Assembly (NCBI RefSeq): GCF_043641665.1
Contig: NC_092184.1
Span: 21,403,108-21,467,107 of the forward strand
Source of the DNA: Enoplosus armatus
Taxonomy: Eukaryota > Chordata > Actinopteri > Centrarchiformes > Enoplosidae
DNA: 64,000 nt
Direction: 5' to 3'
In this document: positions 49,361 to 61,439 of the stretch, piece by piece
Position numbering within the stretch: position 1 is the first letter of the stretch
How the letters are laid out: each line of letters begins with the position of its first letter
The notes under the pieces: model-generated
What the model saw: the letters and a program-made list of their open reading frames with translations, nothing else
What the model was told of the DNA's origin: nothing
Database searches by the model: none
Translations under genes and position numbers: made by a program

Positions 49361-49989
49361 AATGGCTGATAAGCACATTCCTCTGATCTTTTCTGATGGT
49401 TTAAAGAGTTGTAAAAATGTACACAAACATTGCTCTCATTTGTCAAATACTGCATATGTCATTTATGTCATTATCGAACCCAACTGTATAACATATTTGT
49501 ACTCATTTGTATTCAAAGTGTGCTGGTTTTCTGTGTCCATTCTGTTTTCTTCTCCTATCTCTGACCTGTGTTTTTCTAAAGAGCTCTGTAAAGGAGCCTA
49601 TTAACAGAATCTTGACATGAGGCAGCCACGTGTTTTTCTTGAGGCAGTGCATAATAGCTTCATGCACCAGATCAATAGATCAATCAGGCTTTCATTACTC
49701 ATTTGCAGGTTTCTTTCTTGCAGCCCAGCACAGAGAAGGCGCTAGACTCACAGCACAGAACACTAGCTGCTGACATATAATCACCTCGCCAAATTACATC
49801 AGCCAACGTGTTGTGCCTCTTTCTGTTGCTATGCAGTCTGACAAAACAATTGCACCTTGAGCAAAAATCAAGAGTTGCACTCAGTCTCACAAGGTTAATC
49901 AGATAATTTATAAGTAGCCTGTTGCAGAGGCCATCTCTGCTGCACGGCAGTTCAGCTGAGGTAGCAGTGGATGTACAGGCACCTACACA

Positions 49990-50225
49990 CATACCCAGGT
50001 AGGCATTTGCTGAGTACACACAAGTTTGGCATGACCCTTATCAGAGTCTGACAGTCTAATTACAGCTCAGGCAGTGGGAATCCATTGATTTGAAGATAAA
50101 TGTTAGCTCACCTGTGTGCTGAATCCATTACAATCTTTATCTTAATGGCTCTGGGAAAATGCTTCATTAAGGCTCATTACAATAATGTGAGGCATTAAGC
50201 ATTAATTAGTTTACCATTGTGGATT
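49990..50225. promoter_or_regulatory. candidate conserved non-coding element
   Basis: Unique block with GTCTAATTACAGCTC, ATCCATTGATTTGAAG (a TCF/LEF-like TTTGAAG), then CCATTACAATC, CATTAAGGCTCATTACAATAATG and CATTAAGCATTAATTAG in close order. Repeated CATTA cores over about 100 bases fit a homeodomain-responsive element. Function inferred. Confidence 0.38.
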
Positions 50226-50709
50226 GTCAGATTTACTTTCAGACAAAAACAAAACACTGCATTTCAATAGGCAGAGTAAAGCTGCTGTCTATATCAAACA
50301 CCTTGTTTCATATTCTCAGTTTATTATGTTCCACATGGAGGACCAGATGGGTGGCCCACCAGGACAATTCAAATATTGTCAACCACAGCAAAATGCAATA
50401 AATTCACTTTTAACTAGTGAAGTTTCAAATGTTTTTTTTTTGTGTGATTGTCTTAACATTTGGACAGACGACAGAGAAGAGCTAAGAATGGTTTGCAAAT
50501 ACTGCATGACCCAGATCTGCCAGGTAATGCATATCTAGTACCACCACTGACACCATCTGAAGGGATTGCTCCTTGGACTATAATGAGCTGTGAAATTACA
50601 TTATGAATCGAGAAGCCAGGGCTCCAGTCTGCCCAGTTCCTCCTGTTAAGTTGGGGAAACTGAGCAGAGGACACTAAGAATGAGGACAACTTATCGAACT
50701 TAAATACTG

Positions 50710-50985
50710 ATGACTGAGGAGAGGGATATGGTGCAGGAGGCTCTCAGAGATTTGAACGCTGAGAGCGACATAATCATGATGGCTAGAATGGTGAATATTA
50801 TGGAGCACAGTTATTTCAGGAGGTTGGGAGCACTGGAAGAGAGGTAATGGCAAGGAATGATTGACATCTTGCGGGACGCACTGAGCCTTCTTCGGAAAGA
50901 AAGATTTTTGGTCGATGAAAAATTGTCTTGGATTTACATCACCTTCATTATTTTACTCAGCAAGGAGGAGTTACAAGCAATATAA
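50710..50985 (+). pseudogene. possible broken coding fragment (weak)
   Basis: One frame runs from ATG at 50710 for 45 codons (beginning MTEERDMVQEALRD) to a TAA at 50845. It continues in the same frame for 46 more codons, including IDILRDALSLLRKE, to a stop at 50986. Together the charged, helix-like composition is unlike the chance frames around it. This suggests a decayed coding fragment with one in-frame stop, or an exon ending at GAGAG followed by GTAATG. No family recognised. Chance remains possible. Confidence 0.2.
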
Positions 50986-51884
50986 CAAGTTTGTAACTGT
51001 TGCAGCACAATTTCTGTCAGCAGATAGCATGTGTCTAGAAGAGCTAGAACTAGAAGATGCAATAAAACCTTCTCTGAAATGACAATTTGTCTGTACTTAC
51101 ACTGGAAAGACCATCCTTGACCTCAGCTGATGGGGTGCAGGGTATTTCTGTCAAACACAGTTTTTTTCTATATATTTTTTTTCCCTTGAAGTTGTTCGAG
51201 GAAAATAAATTCTCAGATGAAGGAGTTTGAAACAGTGTGCAGTCCCCCTTCCCAAAAGCATTAATTGATTAATGCAGCATCAACTGCAAACTGCAGATTT
51301 AGTGAATTAAAAAATCTATATGTATAATTTGAAATGGGATATAAAAAACAAAGGCAAAGACTGCAGCCACACTAGGTCTAAATAAAACAAGTAGATGATT
51401 GCATTATAGTCACAATGAGAGCGGTTGTATTGTGTTAACACCCACTGTGCTCTGGACCGAACGAGCTCATCTGGCTGTACACAGCATATATACTGCTGGA
51501 TCATTAACAAGGAGCAAACTGAGAATAATGGTGAGAAACAAAGTAATTATGGATTCTTGGAAGAAAGTTTTGTCTTTGGACTCCGTCTGCCCTTTTTAAA
51601 TCGATTTTACATTGGTCTCCCTCTTGGTTTATTATTGATAAATTGCTCATACATCCATCCATGTGAGATTGAATCGTAAAACCTAAAACACTGTTAAACA
51701 AACAAACTGACCTATTTACTACTGGATACACTGTACACTGTGTATGGACGCATGGAAGTGTTGATGTGCTTGTCGTGGTATGTCGGGTAGTTGCTCTGTA
51801 GTGCTACTAGTGGTCAAAAAACGTAAGAGGTCACCTTTAACACCTGGCAAAAAAGAGCCTCCTCCTTTCCACGTGTCAAAGTGG

Positions 51885-52032
51885 CAAGACACTAAACCCC
51901 AAATTGCTCCCGCTGGGCAGGCCTTGCACGCTAGCTCGCTGCCATCGGTGTGCGTGTGTGAATAGCTGAATGAAAGGCAAATTATAAAGCGCTTTGGATA
52001 AAAGTACTATATAAATGCAACCATTTACCATA
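51885..52032 (+). mobile_element. tRNA-like SINE-type repeat, 5'-truncated copy
   Basis: Starts at 'tggcaagacactaaaccccaaattgctccc', continues through 'ctcgctgccatcggtgtgcg' and 'tgtgaatagctgaatgaaa', and ends with 'aagcgctttggataaaagta' and 'ctatataaatgcaaccattta'. It shares most of its length with the body of the copy at 33985-34215, but lacks the tRNA-like head. Truncation at the 5' end is normal for reverse-transcribed elements. Confidence 0.72.
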
Positions 52033-52439
52033 TATGCCTATATTGCATGAAGAATGTCAGAATGGTTGAAAACTATAAATGCTATATGTGTACATGTTTG
52101 TTGTGTGAGGCTCATTGTCATTCATTCAACACTTTAAAGCATTGCGATTGAATTTACCTCTGCTTTTCTGTCCCTCCTTTTCTTAAAAAGCACTGTCAGC
52201 ATCCCGACAGGACGACAATAACAACATATCAAAAAATACAGAGAGACATGAGGGAGTAAATACCAAGTGTCGTTTTTGCTCAGGAAATGAAAAGAAAAGG
52301 AAAAGAGACAGGACTTCCTTTCACACCCAATTGATTTCCTCCTAAAGATAAGACGTAGTGGTGATCTTGTTTTCTGATACTGTTCACAAAAATCCTAGAT
52401 TCATTCGGCTGCCAAAGCCAAAGTAAATAGCTCAGCCAG

Positions 52440-52797
52440 CCCTCTGCTAACTACTGAGCTAGGCTCTCACTGAGAACAGGTGGAGACCACTGAGGCAGAA
52501 CACATCTCCCCTGATTCAGGTCATTCCTCGGTTATCCCATACATTTATATACAGTACGTATTTATTTATTTCTTTATTCCCTCCTCCTTTGCGGCTCTGG
52601 CAGTCACACTCGACCCTCCTTTTAACAACTGTAGCATCCCCCGATCCCTCCTCCCTCCTCCCTCCTCTCTCTTTGCCTTAGGCCCGTGGGTGGTTCAAAT
52701 AATTTGCTTAATTTGTTGCCATTCACTCTCAGGACATGGATCAAAGAACTGTTAAATTGCACTGACGTGGCGGCATCTCGGAGTGACTGAGAGTGGA

Positions 52798-52800
<3 letters not shown>
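52440..52800 (+). promoter_or_regulatory. promoter-like region upstream of a candidate first exon
   Basis: Contains a (CTCC)n stretch (52645-52672) whose C-tracts at 52638-52662 give a G-quadruplex motif on the minus strand. Downstream are a CAAATAATTTGC-type word, GACGTGGCGGCATC (52765-52778) and then the (GA)n. CTCC-rich DNA followed by a GA-rich leader is common at TATA-less vertebrate promoters. No TATA box is placed convincingly. The call depends on the exon at 52978 being real. Confidence 0.28.

Positions 52801-52834
<34 letters not shown>
52800..52834. repeat. (GA)n microsatellite
   Basis: About 35 bases of uninterrupted GA, followed by GGTAAGC, which has the form of a splice donor. 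Confidence 0.97.
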
Positions 52835-52837
<3 letters not shown>

Positions 52838-52884
52838 AGCCCTGCAGCTAAAGGAGGAGACTTCCAACATTCTCACTGCCACCA

Positions 52885-52914
52885 CTGTGTATGTGTGTGT
52901 GTGTGGGTGTGTGT

Positions 52915-52960
<46 letters not shown>

Positions 52961-52967
52961 GTGTGTG
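52885..52967. repeat. (TG)n microsatellite
   Basis: About 80 bases of TG with a few G, A and C interruptions. It ends ten bases before a candidate start codon. Confidence 0.97.
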
Positions 52968-52977
52968 CCAGGAGAAG

Positions 52978-53060
52978 ATGAGGATGGAGACACCTACTCT
53001 CTCCACTAGCAGGCCAAGTCCTGTTGCTGTGTGGATGCTGCTGATAATGGCTGCAGCCAA
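52978..53060 (+). CDS. candidate first coding exon encoding a signal peptide
   Basis: ATG at 52978 (a second in-frame ATG two codons on) opens a 28-codon frame. It has a short polar region followed by the hydrophobic core AVWMLLIMAAA, the classic layout of a signal peptide. Before the frame's stop (53062) there is a donor, AA followed by GTGAGA at 53061, so the peptide could continue in a downstream exon. Upstream lie GA- and TG-rich leaders and a CTCC-rich promoter-like stretch. No protein family is recognised, and the next exon is not in sight. A chance short frame remains possible. Confidence 0.32.
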
Positions 53061-53352
53061 GTGAGATAATATGTCAATAGACATCAGAGCAATACTACAC
53101 TCTGTTTACTGGTATGCATGTGAGTGGTTATTTATACTGGGAATGTTATGGGATTAAATTAAAGGGGTTAGCCAGGAATGATGTAAACTTTTTGGATCTG
53201 AGCCTCATTTCCTGATCCCCTCGCAGTCCCAATACCCCAAACCAAGACAATTGCAATTTCTACACTCAAACTACTGATCAGCACTTTCTCTTCACTTTTC
53301 GGTCCTATTCTCGCTAATTCTAATTAATAAGCCGCATGAAACGTCAACTTAC

Positions 53353-53494
53353 CACAGAGTATGATCATGAAAAAGACCATTAGAATGATGCAATTAGCCA
53401 GAGGACTCCGATGAGAGATACATGCAATCAAAGTGTGAAAAGAGGAAGGGAGGCAATGTAGCAGTGGGCTGGGGGAAGGAGAAAAAAGCAAATG
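53353..53494 (-). CDS. candidate internal or first exon on the minus strand (weak)
   Basis: On the minus strand a long pyrimidine tract ending in 'tttttttgcag' precedes 142 bases with one open frame (47 codons plus one base). It ends in CTGTG followed by the ideal donor GTAAGT (53352 down to 53347). The final part (LANCIILMVFFMIILC) is strongly hydrophobic, as in a membrane segment or signal peptide. Pyrimidine-rich DNA tends to encode hydrophobic residues by default, which weakens the argument. No family recognised. Confidence 0.2.
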
Positions 53495-53499
53495 CTGCA

Positions 53500-53865
53500 A
53501 AAAAAGAAAAAGAAAAAGGATCTTCAAAGAGAGGGATGGGGTTGAAAACCCAGGAGAGGGAGCTGCGGGAGCACTTGTCTTCTTAGGCATAAATGTGACA
53601 GAGCTCCTCCTGGACCTGAGAAGACACAGAGAACCAATGAGCAGCAGGGGATAGTCTCTCTGTCTTCATTTATTTCTCCTTTTTTTTAACTTCCTCTTTA
53701 CTTTTTTGGTCTTAAAATGTGCAAGTGGAGGAAACACGACGCAGCTGTTGTAATTAAAAGTGACAGTGACCTGTCATTTGAGAAGAAGGATGCTTCTACA
53801 TACAGACAACAACTCATGTTTGAATCCGACAACTTTAGTTGACTAAACTTTGTAGTAGTAGTAGT

Positions 53866-53903
<38 letters not shown>

Positions 53904-56900
53904 AAACTAGATAGTTAATGCATTCATGTGATGGACATCATTATATCATATCAGACATTCGTTTTTCCAGTGAGACAGTAGATCCACACCTGTCAAGTCT
54001 GATGAGTTATGTGCCCTGCAGTAACAATACTCTCAGACACAGTCGTGTGTGCATTAGCTATGTGATGCAACAGTATGCACTGTACGTACACTGTCAAAAG
54101 CTGTCTGCAAAGACTTTCTCCATGAACACTATGGACAGAGACATTTTCCTCAACTGAACTATTTTTTTGACCTGAACATGTTACAAACTGTGCTGTTGAG
54201 CGTGTACTGCATATTGTACACTTAAGCAATGAGTCAGCATATGATTAAAAGCACACTTTTCAGGTTGAAGCAAATTGACAGCACCTTTAAATGCTATTTA
54301 TTCATGTATAAGCATATTTTCTTCTTCTTGAAGTGCTTGTTACTCGTCTGTTATACATTTAAAACAATTATCATGTGAACTGATTTTTTTGGCTCATGTC
54401 TCAACTAAATCCTCTTACTTTAACCTGTCACCTTCAGTTATCACCATGTATGGGCGAACTCACACTGATGCTGGTCCCTTGTCATTGCATGATCTGATTA
54501 AAATGCACAACCACAACTTCAGTCCAACAGCTTTACATTGATGGAGTTGACCCATTTATGCACCTCATTAATAATATGAGGTATGGCCAGGGAGAGAGGA
54601 GCAGCATATACTAAAGGATATATAAAGAAAATAAACATGAACTCACTCTAATCTTTACAAGTCACTTAAGACATTCAGGTTTATTTTTAAACTTTTGCCA
54701 TTAGAAATGCAAAGGAAAACTAATCACTAATCTTGTCTTCATGGTAACTTGGTAAGCAGCCCAAAAAGCTGGAAAGTCTATGTTGATACACATAAAGTAC
54801 TATCTGGTGAAACACTACAAACTAGCTTGTATGTTTCAAACACAGGACAGGACTTATATATCATTGCAATCTCCGTGACAGGTTTTACATAATATTCCAG
54901 CATGATTGTAAAACAAAAGATTGCATGATGATAAAACTGGCTCTCATTATTGATTAATTCACTTGCCTAACGGACCTGGCAGAGACTATGTATACATGCA
55001 TGTTACTATTCACTCAATATTTCAGTTTCAAGTATAACATTTATGAGCTCCTACATGTAAATGTCATATCCCATTTTCAATAACCGGGATATAAATATCA
55101 CAACAAGGAGGCATCTTAAAGGTTCTTTTTGAGTCCCACCTGTAGTTGCCACTGACAATATGGCCGGATGTTAAATATTGTGCATGTTGTGTTTCTATTT
55201 TGAATATCGGTCTTTTGACAACTGCGATCCGTTGGTGGAGGTGGACTAAAACTTATAAAGGCGGTGTGACTTCCTCATGTATCTCTATGAGTCTAGCAGT
55301 CGCCCTTTTCAATTCCTATTCACATACTGTATGCACTGCCAGATGAGTCACCTTGGCAGGTTTTGTATTTGTTGCTGTTAACTGCCATGCTGTGAGTTTT
55401 AAGATGACTTTAAAGGTGATTCATCTGTATCTGCAAAGTGTGTCACGAAGTGTGTATGCACGGCAGCCTGTGTGCGCATGCATTCACTAGTGTGTTGATT
55501 TCAATTCAGGGCGCTCATTCTTGAAGTGCCAACCTAAGCAGCTTCGTTTTAGTAAAAAGCAGTTTAAATATGGAAAACATGATTATAACTGAAAGCAGTT
55601 GCTCACCGTTGTTTTGCCTTTCTTTTCTTTTTGTTGTATTGTTGTATTATTTTTCCCATTATTGGCTATATTGCTGTGCTTTCAATTTTCCCCCTTTTTT
55701 ATTCTTAGCCTTCTATTTTTAACTGTCCCTCATTCTGTAGGTAGCGGGGAGAGTCTAGTTTCTGTCATTCTTCCATTGATTTATTGTGTGTTTGAATAGC
55801 CTTTTACATCCACAGTACTGTTTGGCATACAGTCGCTCTTCTTCTCATGATTTGTATCATATTCATGCTGCAATTCTTGTTTCAGTCTCATTTTATCCTG
55901 GAAATCCAGCTGTATTAGAATGAATTATTTTATCATTGTTTCAGCTCTTTTTCAGAGGCAGATTGCGGTCCAATGTGACAAAACTGCCCAGAATGGTAGC
56001 CAGAGCTTCCCCTCTCCTTTTAAGCAGCATTCATCTATACCACATAATGTCTCTTGTCACTAACATTTAACATACTGTAGGGAACTTCTGTTGGGTATTG
56101 CTTGTTCAAATGGACACTCTGGTGTAAGTATACAGATCCGCTACTGTGTACAGTATGTGTGCAAGTTACTCAAACTATTTCCTTAGGCACTTTTCTTATT
56201 GTCAGTGTAGTCAGGGTACTTGGTTTCCCACTGTCCCAAGCTGGCCACACATATAAATATCATATTTCAAATAAAACCTTCCCTGGGTTATGAATCAATA
56301 TCCAGAATACTGTGTTCCAACAATTTCCTCAGAGTCTGTGATGCTACCTAAAAACTCTTCAGTGAAACCAGTGCAATCAGTGGCTTAGTTGGGATTGCTG
56401 AATGATGATCCTGGGCCTAGAACTGTGAATTGATCTCTTGGAATAGCTTGGGGAAACTGTAGCAACTATATATTGCTTTTTACTATACAATCAAAACAAG
56501 AGGATGAGAAGGGTAATGGCACACTTTCCTTAGATGTCTGCGGTGTAGATTCCCAAAACCCCACAGCTGTCCCTTAAGAATACACTTTAGAAGTTTGGAG
56601 GGTTTTTTTTAATGAAAATGTTTTTTCCAGTCAATTCCAGTTGTGGCTCTCATTGGCTTTCTTAAACAGTGTACCAGCCAGGCAATGTGTAAAATAACAA
56701 AACGGCAAAATGTTGGAAATCCTACACATAGAGCCTCTCAAGCTTCCTATAGGTTTGTATTGCATGGAGCTAGTTACCATATAGGTCAAATGTTTGTACA
56801 TAACAAAAAAAATAGGCTATTTTGTATGAACAAATAAAAATGTTTAAAGATGCTCTTGCATACCACCAAGTCTTAGTGACAAGAGTGTAGGCTGGAAAGA

Positions 56901-59440
56901 GGCAAGAAATCTTACAGACTGTCTGTCAGTTGTATTCATTACATTTTAGTTTTAGTGACTTTCAAACCAAATCCAAGACAAGGTTATTGATACCACTAGA
57001 AAAAAAGATACAAGAAGAGTGCATATCCCTTGTAGCACAGTATAAGGTCATCATAATATATATATATATATAAATAATCTTATCATATAATAATAAAATT
57101 TTAAATATTCAACACACCTAATGCAACACAATATTTTGAGTACAAAAACAAAGTCTGCTTTTGAGTGTGAAAATGTAACGTGTGAAAATGTATTGCCTTG
57201 ATACTTCCACATACAGTCACAGAACAGCAGAGTGAATATAAAATAGTGTTTACAGACATTCTGCCAGGATATAGCTTCATCCCGGCTGTCTGGACAGGTT
57301 CTTCTACCTTAAATACAAAATTCAGAAATTCAGACATGATCACAGAGGGGAGCATGCACTGTCTGCTGCAAAGGAAGACAGATGTAAAAAAAAAAAGGGA
57401 AAATGAAGAGAGATGCCCACCCCCCCCCCCTCCAATGTTAAGTGATACATACATACTGAGTTGTTGCTAAGTAATCCGTCATTACTTCATGACTATGACA
57501 AGCAGTTAGCACTTTCTACTGGATTATTCACAATTAGTTCCTAAATAACAAACTAAAGACAGCAAGATTCTCAAAAAATATACTTTATTTGTCATATTCA
57601 GGCCACATATACATTATTATTTACATCCATGTCATATTATGCAGCATTACTGACACCTTAAAATGTAATAAACAGATATGTACCAGTGTAACCAGTAGGC
57701 TTAAAGCTGCTTTCACAAAATGTACTAGATATTTACAAAATGCCTCAACGTCTAGCAAAATAATAAATAGTCTAAAACTGGAGAAAAAAAATTAAAAGTA
57801 ATAGTTGACAACTCAATTATCAGGTTGTTCCTGATTTCTTCCTCTCTCGTTCCTTATACAATTCACAATTGTGTGCACCGTGTTACCAATGTATTTAAAG
57901 ATTTTAGTCTTCAAAAAACAGAAAATAATGGTAATTTATTTATTTATTTGGAAATTTGAGTTATGTTTTAAAAACTATACACCTATCTTCGTAGCAACGC
58001 TTGGAAACCTTAAAACATTCATTCGGTGACTTCTTTATTCTGCTATCTCAGGTGAAATAGCTTTGTTTAGCATTTACAGTGTGTGCTTTGCATGCCCTTG
58101 GCGTCTGCTTAAAGATTTTTATGGAACTAAAAGCGAGTGCATTGGAAAAATCAAACAAGCAAAGAAGTCTGCAGAGCCCTTTAAATCCAACCTTGTATAC
58201 CTCTGTGTACATGGAGAGGGCATTTCTGCTTCAGTCAAAGCTCTATGCGGAGAAACTCATATGCGAATATTGATTTAATTTTTCATTTTCCCCATTTCTC
58301 TGGAGCCAATTACAGAGCACCAGATAACTGCCTATAGGTTGAAAGGCTGAGTGCATTTATTTTGGAGATACTTGAATGTTGTTTGATAAAATAAAGGCCT
58401 GGGTACTACTGAATTCATTCAGTACCCATCCATTCTTATGAGTGCTCCTTTTAAAGATATTACAGTAAAGACACAAGAGGGCTTGGTGCCATCATGAGGA
58501 GAGCGATAAACAGCATGACATGAATCAGAGATAGCATGAATCAGGATTGAGATACGATTGCTGCTGGACAGTTTTTCCTCCTCAACTTTATTTTAGTCAT
58601 GTGAATAATGTATTTAGCATGTGATAAACAGGAGAAAGAGAGACAAAGAGAGAGTGGAGGTGGGATACAACACATTTACGCTCTGTTTTAGATTACTCTG
58701 TTTTGCTCTGTTGCTCTTCACTGCCAGGCAGAACGCTCCATCTGTGGGTGCCTCTCTATCCTGAATAGACCAGACACTCTCCCACTTCAATGGCTGGGTG
58801 TTCAGGAGCTAAAAACTAGCATCTCAGCATTACATACCAAATTACTTTTCAAAAGATGTACAAAAATCTGAGGTAAGCGTGTTGCATACAAAATATAAAT
58901 GCAGTGCTGTCAGGAAGTATTAGGACAGTGACATGTTTTCATTGTTTTAGCTCTGTACTCCGGCAGACAGGTCTTAAAATGGAACAATGACAATGGGGTT
59001 AAAGTGCGACTCCCAGCCCTAAGGGTGTCTGAGAGTTTTCATATTGGGTAAACAGTGTTGGACTCAGTCCTTCTTGTGCAACTGTAGCAGGAAAATAAGG
59101 GAAGGGAACATGTGGCTGCAGTAAAGCCAGGGAAGACACTGAGTGCCTGCTGATGTCTGTGGGTCATAACTCGTCCGTTTACTTTCCACCCCCTAACAAA
59201 CCTGTCTCCTAAAAATGATTTTTATATACTACTAATTTGCAACAACAAATGTGTTTTGAGAGAAATGTAATTCCACCCAAATTGCCTTTTTTATCAACAC
59301 AGGGAGGGTATGTTTTTCAGTGAACGCATCTGCCAAGTCATAAAATGTTTATACTGAATGCATCAGCATTGATGGAATATTTCATTTGATTTTACTGACA
59401 ACATTCGTTCTTGCTATACAATATATGTTTGTGGCAACTA
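53500..59440. other. non-coding DNA without identifiable genes
   Basis: Long AT-rich unique stretch with a (TA)n at 53868-53897, another short TA run at 57057-57072, and a C12 run with A11 upstream near 57387-57431. The part at 55080-55290 might be an interspersed repeat, but I cannot name it. Frames up to 117 codons (57101-57454, minus) have no recognisable domain. Confidence 0.45.
53868..53897. repeat. (TA)n microsatellite
   Basis: About 28 bases of alternating TA following a GTA-trinucleotide run (53851-53864). Confidence 0.95.
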
Positions 59441-59660
59441 AAGCATGATTAATATTTATAATGGTTATGTTTAGGGACTCAAAGCACTTGGTTAAGGTTA
59501 GGGAAAGTCAACAGTGACTCAGAGCACAAGACAGTCCATGTTTACTTTATTAAGATTTAACCAAACCCCGGTCTAGGAAACAAAAAAATGCTTTTGTTTC
59601 CTAAATCTAACCAGACGTGGGATTTAGGATATGAAACCTGGTCTCAAAGTCATGCACAAA
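59440..59660. mobile_element. palindromic interspersed repeat, fish type
   Basis: Contains 'cttggttaaggttagggaaag', 'aagatttaaccaaacc' and 'cctaaatctaaccaga', words of a repeat I know from many fish genomes. It is built around an inverted repeat: TAGGAAACAAAA (59574-59585) and TTTTGTTTCCTA (59592-59603), with GATTTAACC and 'aaatctaacc' words around it. Probably a decayed small non-autonomous transposon. It encodes nothing. Confidence 0.6.
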
Positions 59661-59764
59661 CACATTTCCATTGTGTCACTGTGTCCACACTGACAGTGGA
59701 AGCAGAGATATTTAGGTTGTTTATTTAGGTCTGCAGTCCTCTGACATGATGGTGGTTTAAAATC

Positions 59765-59822
59765 AATTGTGATTTATGATTTTGGCTATGTAAATAAAAT
59801 TGACTTGACTTGACTTGACTTG
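59765..59822 (+). mobile_element. retroelement 3'-tail fragment with (TTGAC)n end
   Basis: 'gattttggctatgtaaataaaat' followed by four to five copies of the pentamer TTGAC matches the 3' ends of common fish LINE/SINE copies, which finish with short tandem units. Only the tail is visible. Confidence 0.6.
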
Positions 59823-59999
59823 TGAATGTGGAAGTTATTCAGAATATAAACTATAGTCTGAAACTGGTTATGACACAGGCTTTAGGAAAAAATAACATTC
59901 TGTCAGACTCACAGTGTAGATGTGAAAGTGCATTGTGGAGTAGCTAATTAAACCCGGCAGGAATTACTTGCTTGCTCATGATTTAAATCATCAAATGCT

Positions 60000-60220
60000 T
60001 GCTTTGTAATCAGGAGAAATTTATCATTTAATAAAAATCATCCACCATCGGCTCCGTTTAACCAGACCGCTCAGTCTTTAGCGGCCCATCGTCGGCCCTC
60101 TGTCGGCATGCTGCTCATAATGCGATCATTAGGATCATTGCGAGGATTAAATGATAACGGAGATTTAGGTAAGTAAAATTGATTTCAAGGAGCAGAGGCT
60201 TATGGCTTTTATTTTCACTT
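60000..60220. promoter_or_regulatory. CpG-dense candidate conserved non-coding element
   Basis: About ten CpG dinucleotides fall within roughly 110 bases (60049-60159), in a window where CpG is otherwise scarce. The block also has GTAATCAGGAG, TCATAATGCGATCATTAGGATCATTGCG and GATTAAATGATAACGG, so it combines preserved CpGs with homeodomain-like cores. No coding frame. It could be an enhancer, a small unmethylated island or an untranslated exon. Confidence 0.4.
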
Positions 60221-60229
60221 TTTCCCAAA

Positions 60230-61430
60230 GTCTCAGTTTGTTGTTGGAGCAGCTGATAACAGTATAGCCCGGAAAAGACATCAAGACATTTTTCTTGGTT
60301 TTGTGTTGGCTTGAGCCAAGAAAAGAGTTTTTAAATCAGAAATCTCACATGTGGTGTGTCATCTGCAGTGGGTTGAAATTGTGACAATATTAATAAACAG
60401 TGCTATAATGCTTGTACTATTCATTTAATATGGATGTTAACACAAAAAAGTATCCAACATGGCGAAAAACTTTCTTATGATAGTTTCAAACTTATTGGAC
60501 ACTTATTGCATTTTCCTCTGAAGCAAACTCAACTCACCTGTTAGTGAAGAAAACAGGAATACAGATTGTATTCACCCCTTCTGCTTTACCCCTAATATGC
60601 ACATTCATATCTTCATTCAAACCCGTGCCTGTTCAGTTTTGACTACTTTCATAAAAGTGCCATTCATCAAGCTTCAGTGGCATCAGTGCTAGCTGCAGAT
60701 GACAACGGCTGTCAGGATCTGACACTGCCATCGCAGCAAGTGGGCCAAGTGGGAGCGGCTTTAGATAACATAAAGCGGGGTTGTTTGACGTGAGGAGAGC
60801 GACTGGTAGTTAGACACTCAATCAGGAGGGGACAGAAGGGCTTGCCAATCTCTAAGGGTCACAAAGCAGTCTCCATCTGTCACTCTGAAGCTCCCAGCTC
60901 TCCAATGCTCTTCCACATGCAGACAGAGAGACACTGGAAACCACTAAAGGGAGAGGTACCACGCAGAGCCAACATAGCAGGAGGAGAGCGATTGCTAATG
61001 AGGAGAGTTAAGCTCTTTACAGGCTAGGCACAGTCAATGATAGACCTTAAAAGACAGTCAAGGAGCCAAAAGGGGACAAGCAAAGCCAACATTATCATTT
61101 TGATATCAAACCAAAGAAGGAAAAAGCTTTTTGAACCAATAATCAAAACCAGAAACACTTGAGTCAACAACCTAAGAAATGCAAAGGGAGTTGCATTAGT
61201 GAATAGAAAATATTTATATGGTGTTTTTGTCTACATACCAAGGATAACAGAACCTCATACAAAGTATATCCATAGATTTACATTTTCCAGTATCTATTAT
61301 TATTGTGAACTCAGGCAGCTAAACTGAGCCCTTTTTGTTGCTCTCTTTTGGGATCTGATACATTTCTCAGCATATGGTATATAGACATTGCCCTCATCTA
61401 GGCAGCTTATACACTAACGTAGAGGGAAAG
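60230..61430. other. non-coding DNA without identifiable genes
   Basis: Unique sequence with no supported exon or repeat. A 61-codon frame at 60842-61027 has no splice context or homology that I can name. Confidence 0.5.
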
Positions 61431-61439
61431 GCCTGCCTT

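Noticed and set aside
52622..52993. Minus-strand frame of 123 codons with His-Thr and Ser-Leu repeats
   Set aside because: It is simply the translation of the (TG)n and (GA)n microsatellites.
55080..55290. Possible unnamed interspersed repeat
   Set aside because: The style of the sequence suggests a repeat, but I could not match it to a family pattern or find a second copy in the window.
57101..57454. 117-codon minus-strand frame
   Set aside because: Its glycine-rich start is the translation of the C12 run and its Ser/Phe-rich part of an A-rich run. No supporting signals.
59485..59506. Interstitial telomere repeat
   Set aside because: Only one TTAGGG-like word is present. It belongs to a known fish interspersed repeat pattern, not a telomeric array.
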